This document shows positions 21,408-32,294 of a stretch of 64,000 nucleotides of DNA, one piece after another. The notes below the pieces were generated by a model. That model was not told where the DNA came from and made no database searches. It was given only the letters and a program-made list of their open reading frames with translations. Position numbers and translations under genes: made by a program. Positions within the stretch are counted from its first letter, which is position 1. The number at the start of each line of letters is the position of its first letter. Origin of the DNA: Tragulus kanchil (taxonomy: Eukaryota > Chordata > Mammalia > Artiodactyla > Tragulidae); the NCBI GenBank assembly GCA_022376925.1, contig JAIOJX010000003.1:37625874-37689873 (forward strand), in the 5' to 3' direction.

Positions 21408-21427
21408 ATTCACAATATATTGTGAAT
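21408..21427. repeat. 20-bp perfect palindrome
   Basis: attcacaatatattgtgaat is exactly its own reverse complement. The D8 copy at 22476-22495 is identical. Function unknown; it may be chance in AT-rich DNA. Confidence 0.8.
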
Positions 21428-21541
21428 AAATGGAAAGATTTATCACATTTCGAGCACTTTAATTCATGAACCACGATATATCATTCAAATACAATGTTGA
21501 AATGCAAAGACAGAGTAGCAAGAAAATTTTGGTATGGAATA

Positions 21542-21611
21542 AAGCCTGGTGGGCTACGGTCCATGGGGTCAGAGAAGAGTTGGACAGGACTGAGGGACTG
21601 AGCATGCATAC
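21542..21611 (+). mobile_element. Bov-tA SINE tail, starting at the D8 copy edge
   Basis: The tail of the 20332-20542 element, starting exactly at the D8 junction and followed by the same downstream flank. Confidence 0.9.
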
Positions 21612-23070
21612 ACAAAAATCAAAAGTGATTAGCATTTCCTTTTCCTTTGACTCAGCCCCCATTCCTGCCAGACCTCTCTCCTAGGACATTTCCAGGGATT
21701 TACAAAGGAATATTTGATATTGTACAGCACCAATCTGTAATGTGAGTGATATAAACTGAAGTGGAAATAACAATGGAAAACCCTTACAGATTGCTCTTTC
21801 AGGCCCAAGAAACTTCAGAGAACCTGAAACTTTTCTGCAATGTGTATGCCAGTTTTGATACATGGGAAGTGTCATTCTGTTGTAAGATGGGACAGAATAC
21901 TGTGGCCTTGGCCTTGGCTTGGAGCATGAAAAGGATGCAGTTGAAGAAGCAGAGGAAGATGGTGATGAACTCATCTTTAAGTTTAAATGAAGTGAACAGT
22001 ACAGATTATTTCACTGTCAGGGTGCCAGAAGTTTTTATAATATCTGGAGTCCAAAAGTACCAGTTAAAGTGCTGCTAAAATAGGTAGGTGGCTTCGACCA
22101 ACAATTGAAACCAGATTTTCTTGCCCAGAATGTGTTCCATCCAGGCAGACTGGTCTCTTGATGAATAAAGAATGTTGGTGTCTCAGCGCTTACCACAGAT
22201 AATTTACCCACATTCAAACCCAAAATCTGGCAGACTCTTTATTTGTCTTTTCCTTAGGAGTATTTTATGAGTGAGAGCAATAATTTTGAGGTCTGGATAA
22301 AAATACTCTATAATAAATATATGATTAAATTTTGCCTTTAAATACACAAGCTCAACTCTAGTTAAAGTCATGAGGACTTTCAGATGGGGAGCCGCAAGGA
22401 GTCGATCAGGATGTACTCACAGAAAGAGGGCAAAGCTAAGTCTTATATGTTTAGAGAGGAGGGATAAAGGAGATAATTCACAATATATTGTGAATAAATG
22501 GAAAGATTTATCACATTTCGAGCACTTTAATTCATGAACCACGATATATCATTCAAATACAATGTTGAAATGCAAAGACAGAGTAGCAAGAAAATTTTGG
22601 TATGGAATAAAGCCATTTCAGATACTTTCTCCTATGCAAATTTAAAAATTAAAGAAAAAAAAAGGTTCCAGTGGAAATGTTAAATGTTTTAACCACAGAA
22701 AAGTATTTGATTCAGCAATGAAATGCATTATTAAATAATTTCTAAAGAATGTTTCACTAAGATGGTTCCCAAGGACATAGATTTGGGGATTGTCATTTTA
22801 AAACTGCATAGGTAGACATCTAACTCAGGAAATTCTTTTCAAAAAAATTTGAAACTTAAAATTTAATGTGGTCTAGTAGAAAGCAATTAGTAAAAAACAG
22901 AAAGCTGGAAAAAAATCTTAAAAAACTTGTAATTCATTTTTCTGTGTAAAAGACATTGGAATGCTGTTGAGGGAGAACCTATGAACTGAAAGAGATTTAA
23001 GATAAGTAACGGTATAACTTAATATGGTGCACTTTATCTGGAATTTGATTCAAATAAACTCATGCTTGAT

Positions 23071-23195
23071 TGGAGGTGCGATGACAACCCCCTCCAGTAT
23101 CCTTGCCTGGAGAAGCCCATGACGGAGGAGCCTGGGGGGCTACAGCTAGCTCATGGGGTTGCAGAGTCAGGCATGACTGAGCGTGCACACTCACA
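23071..23195 (+). mobile_element. BovA-type SINE fragment (first D9 copy)
   Basis: Contains 'ctccagtatccttgcctgga', 'gaggagcctggggggctaca' and 'gcagagtcaggcatgactga'; the tRNA head is missing. It ends in a short (CA)n and a small tandem repeat of 'caaaccaaactgggagag'. Second copy at 24172-24296. Confidence 0.85.
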
Positions 23196-24171
23196 CACAC
23201 AAACCAAACTGGGAGAGACAAACCAAACTGGGAGAGGGCAACTTTGCACAGCCTATTCGTAGAGAAATTTAGAAAGTGTAAACACTGACAGAATATCTGC
23301 TAATACTAAAGAATTATTGTTAACTTTAAACAGACGTGATGATGTTTAAAACAAAAATTCCAGTCATTTGCAGTCACAGGCTGAAATCTCTACCAATAAA
23401 ACAGGTTAACATGCTTGACTCAGATTTTTTGGTTTTGGAAAGAAAGTCAATGGAAAACTTTCACAATAGCAGAGTACTTCATTTCTTAGCCTGTATCTAA
23501 TTTAGAGTATTTTTAAATTTTTTCTTTTATAAGAACAAAATAAGAACAATTTTTTTTTTAGTTTCCTGCTATTTATAGATGACTCTATTCAGAGGGAAAT
23601 AAGCCTTACCACTTAAGAGAGAGAATGCAAGAACCACACATGCAATTTGTAGAATTTGTCCACTGTACATAGTCCTACTTTGATTCAAGGCAAGGAGGTC
23701 CATTTTTCCATTTAAGCTGACTTCCCATCACCATGAGGGTACATCAGACATTTTCTTTGCTCTGGGAGGAGATACCCACCAATGTCCTTTTCTAACTGCA
23801 TGGCCACTGGGAAGGGATGATGACTGTTTGTATGTCTGATGAGCTGTTTTGTATGTGCCAGAGTGTGCCCCTAGGACATAGATTTGGGGATTGTCATTTT
23901 AAAACTGCATAGGTAGACATCTAACTCAGGAAATTCTTTTCAAAAAAATTTGAAACTTAAAATTTAATGTGGTCTAGTAGAAAGCAATTAGTAAAAAACA
24001 GAAAGCTGGAAAAAAATCTTAAAAAACTTGTAATTCATTTTTCTGTGTAAAAGACATTGGAATGCTGTTGAGGGAGAACCTATGAACTGAAAGAGATTTA
24101 AGATAAGTAACGGTATAACTTAATATGGTGCACTTTATCTGGAATTTGATTCAAATAAACTCATGCTTGAT

Positions 24172-24296
24172 TGGAGGTGCGCATGACAACCCACTCCAGT
24201 ATCCTTGCCTGGAGAAGCCCATGACGGAGGAGCCTGGGGGGCTACAGCTAGCTCATGGGGTTGCAGAGTCAGGCATGACTGAGCGTGCACACTCAC
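24172..24296 (+). mobile_element. BovA-type SINE fragment (second D9 copy)
   Basis: Same insertion as 23071-23195, offset about 1,102 bp. Confidence 0.85.
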
Positions 24297-25145
24297 ACAC
24301 ACAAACCAAACTGGGAGAGACAAACCAAACTGGGAGAGGGCAACTTTGCACAGCCTATTCGTAGAGAAATTTAGAAAGTGTAAACACTGACAGAATATCT
24401 GCTAATACTAAAGAATTATTGTTAACTTTAAACAGACGTGATGATGTTTAAAACAAAAATTCCAGTCATTTGCAGTCACAGGCTGAAATCTCTACCAATA
24501 AAACAGGTTAACATGCTTGACTCAGATTTTTTGGTTTTGGAAAGAAAGTCAATGGAAAACTTTCACAATAGCAGAGTACTTCATTTCTTAGCCTGTATCT
24601 AATTTAGAGTATTTTTAAATTTTTTCTTTTATAAGAACAAAATAAGAACAATTTTTTTTTTAGTTTCCTGCTATTTATAGATGACTCTATTCAGAGGGAA
24701 ATAAGCCTTACCACTTAAGAGAGAGAATGCAAGAACCACACATGCAATTTGTAGAATTTGTCCACTGTACATAGTCCTACTTTGATTCAAGGCAAGGAGG
24801 TCCATTTTTCCATTTAAGCTGACTTCCCATCACCATGAGGGTACATCAGACATTTTCTTTGCTCTGGGAGGAGATACCCACCAATGTCCTTTTCTAACTG
24901 CATGGCCACTGGGAAGGGATGATGACTGTTTGTATGTCTGGAAGACAGTGAGCTCTAGGTAATGGGTTTTGTGGGGTCATGATGCCAGATGTGTGCCTGT
25001 GGTAATGTCTTCTGGCACAGCTCTTGATTGAAGAAGAAATTCATATCAGTCTGCAGTTCTCCAGTGGTGAACAAACAACATCCTCTGTATCTCCAACTCT
25101 TTCCCTTGACTTTCCACATTTTATCTGTGAGACAATGGTCTATGC

Positions 25146-25340
25146 ATGGGCTTTCCCCTGTGACTCAGCAGTAAGAATCCACAAATTCGATCCCTGAGTC
25201 TGGAAGATCCCTGAAGGAGGGCATGGCAACCCACTCCAGTATTCTTACCAGGAGAATCCCATGAATAGAGGAACCTGGCAGGCTGCAGTCCATAGGGTCG
25301 GAGAAAGTTGGAAATAACTGAAGTGAATGAGCATGTATGT
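25146..25340 (+). mobile_element. Bov-tA SINE (first D10 copy)
   Basis: 'gggctttcccctgtgactca', 'gggcatggcaacccactcca' and 'ggtcggagaaagttggaaat' follow the Bov-tA order. Second copy at 26227-26421. Confidence 0.88.
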
Positions 25341-26226
25341 AGGTTTAGCTTTAAAGAATTAATAAATGATGGCTTATTAAAGAATTAATAACTGATATCA
25401 CTAGAAGAAATGAAATAAAAGAGTAACAAATCAAAGAGAAACACAGAGATGCACAGAGGGAAAACAAACAGAACAAAACAAGCAACAACAACAAAAACGA
25501 AAGGAGAGACTGGGTTTTTGTAGTAGAGACAGAGAACCAAACAGACACAATACAGGAAGAAGAATCCAGCTAGTGGCTTAACTTGTGTGTTATAGGTCTC
25601 AGAACAAAAAATAAAATACAAAGACTTGGGAACCAGATGGAAGGATGGAAATGGGATGGAAAGTCAGTTGAAATTGAGGGACTTGACAGAGCTACCCACA
25701 TTACATGAGGCTAGAAAGTGATGGACGCCTTAGTTTTGGGCCTTAACTTAAAGATGATTGTTAATAGGTATGAAACATTTTTTAAACCAAAAAGCCTTAA
25801 TAGAGAATGCAAGAACCACACATGCAATTTGTAGAATTTGTCCACTGTACATAGTCCTACTTTGATTCAAGGCAAGGAGGTCCATTTTTCCATTTAAGCT
25901 GACTTCCCATCACCATGAGGGTACATCAGACATTTTCTTTGCTCTGGGAGGAGATACCCACCAATGTCCTTTTCTAACTGCATGGCCACTGGGAAGGGAT
26001 GATGACTGTTTGTATGTCTGGAAGACAGTGAGCTCTAGGTAATGGGTTTTGTGGGGTCATGATGCCAGATGTGTGCCTGTGGTAATGTCTTCTGGCACAG
26101 CTCTTGATTGAAGAAGAAATTCATATCAGTCTGCAGTTCTCCAGTGGTGAACAAACAACATCCTCTGTATCTCCAACTCTTTCCCTTGACTTTCCACATT
26201 TTATCTGTGAGACAATGGTCTATGCA

Positions 26227-26421
26227 TGGGCTTTCCCCTGTGACTCAGCAGTAAGAATCCACAAATTCGATCCCTGAGTCTGGAAGATCCCCTGAAGGAG
26301 GGCATGGCAACCCACTCCAGTATTCTTACCAGGAGAATCCCATGAATAGAGGAACCTGGCAGGCTGCAGTCCATAGGGTCGGAGAAAGTTGGAAATAACT
26401 GAAGTGAATGAGCATGTATGT
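26227..26421 (+). mobile_element. Bov-tA SINE (second D10 copy)
   Basis: Same insertion as 25146-25340, offset 1,081 bp; one extra C in 'gatcccctgaagg'. Confidence 0.88.
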
Positions 26422-26809
26422 AGGTTTAGCTTTAAAGAATTAATAAATGATGGCTTATTAAAGAATTAATAACTGATATCACTAGAAGAAATGAAATAAA
26501 AGAGTAACAAATCAAAGAGAAACACAGAGATGCACAGAGGGAAAACAAACAGAACAAAACAAGCAACAACAACAAAAACGAAAGGAGAGACTGGGTTTTT
26601 GTAGTAGAGACAGAGAACCAAACAGACACAATACAGGAAGAAGAATCCAGCTAGTGGCTTAACTTGTGTGTTATAGGTCTCAGAACAAAAAATAAAATAC
26701 AAAGACTTGGGAACCAGATGGAAGGATGGAAATGGGATGGAAAGTCAGTTGAAATTGAGGGACTTGACAGAGCTACCCACATTACATGAGGCTAGAAAGT
26801 GATGGACGC

Positions 26810-27150
26810 TTCAATAGAAGAATAGATGATTTCTGGATCCATTTATTCATTCTTTTAGGAAAGATGGCTACTTCCTGTATAGCATGCACTCTTCTAGGCT
26901 CTAGGGATGCAGTGATGAACACACAACATTTTCCTTATTTGTGGTTTGTATCCATTAGCTATTACTGCATTCAAGAAGAGTAACTTGGAATTCTCTTGCA
27001 GGAATAAAAGCTTACTCTAAAACTATATATGAAGGAAAACAGACAGACAAAATGTTTACAGCTTGAGAGCTAAAGGAAATATCAAAAGTGGACACTGAAT
27101 TGTGCCGAAAATCTGACAACATCCTCTCCCCATATCTAGACATAACTCCT
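26810..27150. other. Single-copy stretch, nothing firm
   Basis: No feature could be supported. 'ttgtatccattagctattac' near 26,946 may be a shard of the unassigned old repeat family seen at 3838 and 48535. Confidence 0.4.
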
Positions 27151-27151
27151 G

Positions 27152-27364
27152 GCATGTGTACTCAGTCGTGTCCAACTCTCTGAGACCCCATTACCTGTAG
27201 CCCACCAAGCTCCCTTTTCCATGGGATTTTCCAGGACAAAGACAAGAATACCAGAGAGAGTTGCCATTTCCTAACTTCAGGGGATCTTTCTGATGCAGGG
27301 ACCAAACATTTCCCCTACATTGGCAGGTGGGTTCTTTACCACTTACCACCATGTGGGAAGCCCA
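27152..27364 (-). mobile_element. Bov-tA SINE, minus strand
   Basis: Plus-strand 'ctcagtcgtgtccaactctc', 'gggattttccaggacaaaga' and 'ggcaggtgggttctttacca' are the reverse complement of Bov-tA from tail to head. Confidence 0.9.
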
Positions 27365-28497
27365 AAACTTCTGGGATAACTCAGGGTAGTCTCCTCACCA
27401 TAGAAAATGTAAAAGAAATGTTCTGAATCTAGAGATGAAAGTTGAAGGGAGTGCACTGGAATGCTCTTTTTTCTCTCATTTTTGGACCCTCTTTCCCATT
27501 TTCAGAATCTTCCCATGAAAAGGAGCCTTGGAGTAGCTGGAATGGTTGCAGGATTAAAAAAAAAAAAATCAGGCACAAGATGTACAACAGAGACCAAAGG
27601 CAAAAAAGAGACACCTATCTGAAGGTGAGCTGTGTGTTACCTGTATTTTGAATCATTCGAGAATCTCCACAGATTTGGTAGAGAATGAAGAATATGGCAT
27701 CTAAGTTCCACAAAGGATGTAAGCTTTCTATTTTTTTCTACTGTAGGATTCTAAGAGACCTAGCAAATTTTCTGGTACATGCTAATAAATATATTTTGAG
27801 TGAATGGCAATGACAAAGACTTAACTGATAGTAAAGAAAATGAAATATATACAGATGATGTTCAATCTTATAGTCTTGCATTCCTTAATATTTTTCCTAT
27901 TCTGTTCCAGACTTAATGTCTGCTTCTCTAGGGATTTATGCTTTTTTGTGTTCTCAGCCTTCTATGATGTGCTGAATTAGAACATTATTAGTCCATGACA
28001 CAATCTAAGATGGGATTAGATAGATGCATTTAATGTGTTTTATATATCAGTAGTTTGTGTTTGATAGTCCCTTGGGATATTGAAGTGAAAAATGTTTCCT
28101 GCTTCTATTAATGATGACTTAAAAATAAATCCAATGAACATTATGTCAACTGTCATTGATTCAAAGACTGGTTATCTATTCAAGGATTATCAAGATTCAG
28201 TGCTGTTTTTCTTCTGACTAGATTGTCTAGTCTGGGATCAGTCTGATTTAACATGGCACATTAGTATGTAGGTATAACATTTTATTGCGTCCATAATTTT
28301 ATAAAGGGGTATGGAATACAGAGATGGGGAAGCAGGAAATAAAATGCATTGGATGACTTTTCTGAAGTTCCTGTCCCTCCGTGTCTCACAAGCAGAAAGT
28401 ATCCTATTTCTTCACATTCTTTTTCACTTGTTTCTCCTTCTGCGTATGACCTGGGAGGATTGGAATAGACAGAGCCACCCTTGAGTGGGTCTTAGAG
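27365..28497. other. Single-copy stretch, noncoding
   Basis: Contains a 12-base A-run near 27,557 and, near 27,760-27,815, a MIR/L2-like end ('gtacatgctaataaatat'). No gene recognised. Confidence 0.4.
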
Positions 28498-28619
28498 TCA
28501 GTTTGGAATAAAATCTGTGTTTCTCTCATTCAGAATCCTACATTAGCAGAAGCAAATTCATGGATGAGCCCCTAGGGACAAGCATTTCAGAATCACAGGT
28601 GATTCTCAAAGGTGCTATT

Positions 28620-28800
28620 TCAGGGCTGTTTGACTTTGAGCCAGTTATCAAATCCAATTTTACAATGCTTATCTCCAAATGAGGATATTTATGTCAAACT
28701 TTTATAAATATGAGAATTAAATTCATTAACGCATTTAAATGTTCACTATAGTGCCTGGCTATTACTAAGGTTCAATCAATGCTAGCTAATATTATTTTTA
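28620..28800 (+). mobile_element. MIR SINE (old), first D11 copy
   Basis: 'ttgactttgagccagttatc', 'cttatctccaaatgaggata', 'agtgcctggctattactaag' and 'caatgctagctaatattatt' follow the MIR consensus core and 3' part in order. Second copy at about 29788-29968. Confidence 0.75.
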
Positions 28801-29074
28801 CTTTGATAGAAAAATAATTATTTTGTTAAAATAACAAAAATCATTCTTTGAGATTGTGATTATCTTTCAGCTTTTCTTCTCAGATTTTTTCATGTTTAGT
28901 TAACCACTGAGTTTATTTTCATGTAATATTCAGAGATAACATTCTTTATCATTGACCTATAAGATATTACTTTAAGAAAAATGATTATTGCGGATACTTA
29001 AAATATTGACTTGAAGAGATTTTTGGAAATGAGCTATTTCTTATATATGTGAAGAGAACAGATGTGTTTATCAA

Positions 29075-29284
29075 AAGCAAGAGGGAAGGAGCAGGGACAA
29101 ATTAGGGGTATGGTATTAACAGATACCAACTACTGTATATAAAATAGATTAACAACAAGAATATAGCACAGGGAATGATAGCTGTTGTTTTTAATAATAT
29201 AATGGTGTATATTCTGAAAAAATACTGGATCACTATGCTATATGCCTGAATCTAATTTGATAGTGCAAATTAATTATACTTTGA
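29075..29284 (+). mobile_element. Cetartiodactyl L1 3' UTR fragment, plus strand
   Basis: 'agggacaaattaggggtatg', 'gattaacaacaagaatatag' and 'gatagtgcaaattaattata' match the 3' UTR of the ruminant-lineage L1. Second copy at about 30243-30452. Confidence 0.75.
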
Positions 29285-29500
29285 TTAACATTTTTCTTTT
29301 ATTGGCGTTTAGTTGCTTTACAATGTGGTGTTGCTCTCTGCTATACAGAAAGTGAATCAACTATATATGTGTGTAATATACACATATACATTCCCTTTTT
29401 GTCAGCACAGAGCATTGAGTAGAATTCCTTGTGGTATGCAGTTGGTTCTCATTAGTTATCTGTTTTATATATCAATTTTTAAAAGGAAATTATGATTCTA
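29285..29500 (-). mobile_element. Cetartiodactyl L1 3' end, minus strand
   Basis: 'gttgctttacaatgtggtgt', 'ctatacagaaagtgaatcaa', 'cagcacagagcattgagtag' and 'gttctcattagttatctgtt' are the reverse complement of the L1 3' terminus. It faces the plus-strand L1 end at 29075-29284 tail to tail. Second copy at about 30453-30668. Confidence 0.8.
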
Positions 29501-29547
29501 ACCTATTGATTATGTAGGTGAGATTATGCAAAGCAGTGAGTCTGAGA

Positions 29548-29665
29548 ATGAGGTGATTGAATGGCATGTCCAACTCAATGGATATGAGCTTGAGCAAGCT
29601 CTGGGAGATGGTGAAGGATGAGAAGCTGCAGTCCATGGGGTTGCAAAGAGTTAGACACGACTGAG
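29548..29665 (+). mobile_element. BovA-type SINE, cut at the D11 junction
   Basis: 'gtccaactcaatggatatga' to 'gacacgactgag' matches the BovA/BovB-derived segment. The element is longer in copy 2 (30716-30852). Confidence 0.85.
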
Positions 29666-30715
29666 TCAGTTTGGAATCAAATCTGTGTTTCTCTCATTCA
29701 GAATCCTACATTAGCAGAAGCAAATTCATGGATGAGCCCCTAGGGACAAGCATTTCAGAATCACAGGTGATTCTCAAAGGTGCTATTTCAGGGCTGTTTG
29801 ACTTTGAGCCAGTTATCAAATCCAATTTTACAATGCTTATCTCCAAATGAGGATATTTATGTCAAACTTTTATAAATATGAGAATTAAATTCATTAACGC
29901 ATTTAAATGTTCACTATAGTGCCTGGCTATTACTAAGGTTCAATCAATGCTAGCTAATATTATTTTTACTTTGATAGAAAAATAATTATTTTGTTAAAAT
30001 AACAAAAATCATTCTTTGAGATTGTGATTATCTTTCAGCTTTTCTTCTCAGATTTTTTCATGTTTAGTTAACCACTGAGTTTATTTTCATGTAATATTCA
30101 GAGATAACATTCTTTATCATTGACCTATAAGATATTACTTTAAGAAAAATGATTATTGCGGATACTTAAAATATTGACTTGAAGAGATTTTTGGAAATGA
30201 GCTATTTCTTATATATGTGAAGAGAACAGATGTGTTTATCAAAAGCAAGAGGGAAGGAGCAGGGACAAATTAGGGGTATGGTATTAACAGATACCAACTA
30301 CTGTATATAAAATAGATTAACAACAAGAATATAGCACAGGGAATGATAGCTGTTGTTTTTAATAATATAATGGTGTATATTCTGAAAAAATACTGGATCA
30401 CTATGCTATATGCCTGAATCTAATTTGATAGTGCAAATTAATTATACTTTGATTAACATTTTTCTTTTATTGGCGTTTAGTTGCTTTACAATGTGGTGTT
30501 GCTCTCTGCTATACAGAAAGTGAATCAACTATATATGTGTGTAATATACACATATACATTCCCTTTTTGTCAGCACAGAGCATTGAGTAGAATTCCTTGT
30601 GGTATGCAGTTGGTTCTCATTAGTTATCTGTTTTATATATCAATTTTTAAAAGGAAATTATGATTCTAACCTATTGATTATGTAGGTGAGATTATGCAAA
30701 GCAGTGAGTCTGAGA

Positions 30716-30855
30716 ATGAGGTGATTGAATGGCATGTCCAACTCAATGGATATGAGCTTGAGCAAGCTCTGGGAGATGGTGAAGGATGAGAAGTCTGATG
30801 TGCTGCAGTCCATGGGGTTGCAAAGAGTTAGACACGACTGACCAACTGAACAACA
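30716..30855 (+). mobile_element. BovA-type SINE (second D11 copy, complete 3' end)
   Basis: Runs to 'gacacgactgaccaactgaacaacaatg', the expected BovA terminus. Confidence 0.88.
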
Positions 30856-32294
30856 ATGAGGCAGAATTGGTGGCGAATGGTCACAGGTACCAGTTAGGGA
30901 CAACTCTGATGACAGCTGAAATCTCTGCCATTGTGTCCAATTCTCTTTCCCTACAAACTATTTCCTCATTTAAACACATTCTGATTGGACTATGAAGTAA
31001 ATTCCTTAATCCTTGGTGGACTTATGAGCTTTTCTTTCCTGTTAACATGAAATTCATGACTCAGAAATGGTACAACTTGAGGTTGGTAGTACTTAGAGGG
31101 GATGCTGGGTACAGGAGAAAAATTTTTTGCTGTCTAAGCAGACATAGAAGCAAGGAAAACCATCCAACACAGGAAACAGGAGAGAATTAAAATATAGTTG
31201 TCTCCCCAAACTCTTCTCTTTCACTTCTGTTCATTGGGATGGGTTTCTGCTACTATAACCGAAAGAGCCTTAATAAAGACTAAGTGAATAATCATTTTGG
31301 TACAGATCAATTAAGTGTTTAACTAAAAATTATACCTTATTAATAGACATTAATAAATGCAACTTGGAATTGGATTTTACAAATATGTTGGCTTTTAAAT
31401 GTACTCTTGTCTTTTGTAAAATAGAGCCAACTGCTAATAGCTTTGATCAAAGCATAAAACATTACTTAAACTAATAAGAGATATTTGAAATGGAAATATG
31501 AAGAGAAAGATTCTTTAATTTGCTAATTGCTCTTCCCTGCTATTGAAATTAACTGGCATTTTATTTTTAATGGGAACAATTATGAAGAGAAACATTTGTT
31601 GGGTAATTTAAAGGTTAGCCATGATGCCATGACTAATATCTATGGGGAAAAGAATCAGTAAATTGTTGAATTGCAACAATCAGTATGATTGATTGCTCCT
31701 ATGAATACCTGGAATATTTAACTCCTCATTTTCTTCAATGGATCATAACCACTCAAGTCTTCACAGAGTAGAAATTCAAGACAATAAATGTTATTAATAG
31801 GTTTCTGCTTTTGTCAGCTCAAATATGTTTCTAATAATAGCAAGACTTTATCTTTCATTTAAAATATTTTGCTTTTAACAAAGAATAATTTTTACTTTAA
31901 TGATCAGTTATTACATCCCAGTAATTCTTTCTCATAGGCAGGTAGGAAGAGAGAAGGTTTTGGAAGTAGGGAGGGTGGCAATAACTTTAGAATTACAGTA
32001 TCTCCAGCATCAAATGTGACCCCTGGGAATGGAAACTGGAGAATTCTTCAAGGCCATTTATCAATTACTCTCTCTTTCATCCTTGTCACCACTCTGCTCT
32101 TTTCCATGGTATTTCCAAATATATAGGGAGAAGGGGAAAAGTGATTTTAAAAAATTGACCTTCTCTCTTGGAAAATTTGAAGAAATTAAGCCTTTACTTT
32201 TATACAACTAATGCTTTTAAAATAAAATGGCTACCTTTTCATGTTGAAAATTTAACTCTCTATAAAAGCAAAAGCCCAGTCAGATTCATATGAC
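30856..32294. other. Single-copy stretch, noncoding
   Basis: AT-rich, no gene, RNA or repeat recognised. Confidence 0.5.

Larger units (their letters stand above)
20473..22614 (+). repeat. D8: direct tandem duplication, 1,068-1,069 bp unit
   Basis: Copy 1 is 20473-21541 and copy 2 is 21542-22614. Start 'aagcctggtgggctacgg'. The short word 'aagcc' is shared at the start, junction and end. One A is missing in copy 2 ('acaaaagg' versus 'acaaagg'). Confidence 0.97.
22772..24940 (+). repeat. D9: direct tandem duplication, 1,101-1,102 bp unit
   Basis: Copy 1 is 22772-23838 and copy 2 is 23873-24940. Start 'aggacatagatttgggg', end 'gactgtttgtatgtctg'. 34 bp of filler (23839-23872) separates them. 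The copies differ in the SINE ('tgcgatgacaacccc' versus 'tgcgcatgacaaccc'). Confidence 0.97.
24722..26809 (+). repeat. D10: direct tandem duplication, 1,080-1,081 bp unit
   Basis: Copy 1 is 24722-25728 and copy 2 is 25802-26809. A 73-bp filler (25729-25801, 'cttagttttgggccttaac...') lies between. The start 'agagaatgcaagaaccac' is also present at ~23,621, so D9 and D10 overlap and ~220 bp occurs three times. Confidence 0.97.
28498..30841 (+). repeat. D11: direct tandem duplication, 1,168 bp unit
   Basis: Copy 1 is 28498-29665 and copy 2 is 29666-30841. Start 'tcagtttggaat'. The junction falls in a BovA tail: copy 1 reads 'gacacgactgag|tcagtttgg'. Copy 1 lacks 8 bp near its end ('gagaagctgcag' versus 'gagaagtctgatgtgctgcag'). 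Confidence 0.97.

Noticed and set aside
20693..22078. Identical 105-codon frames at 20693-21010 and 21761-22078 as paralogous genes
   Set aside because: They are the same sequence inside the two D8 copies, with no recognisable domain, start context or splice structure. Identity reflects the ~1.1 kb duplication, not selection.
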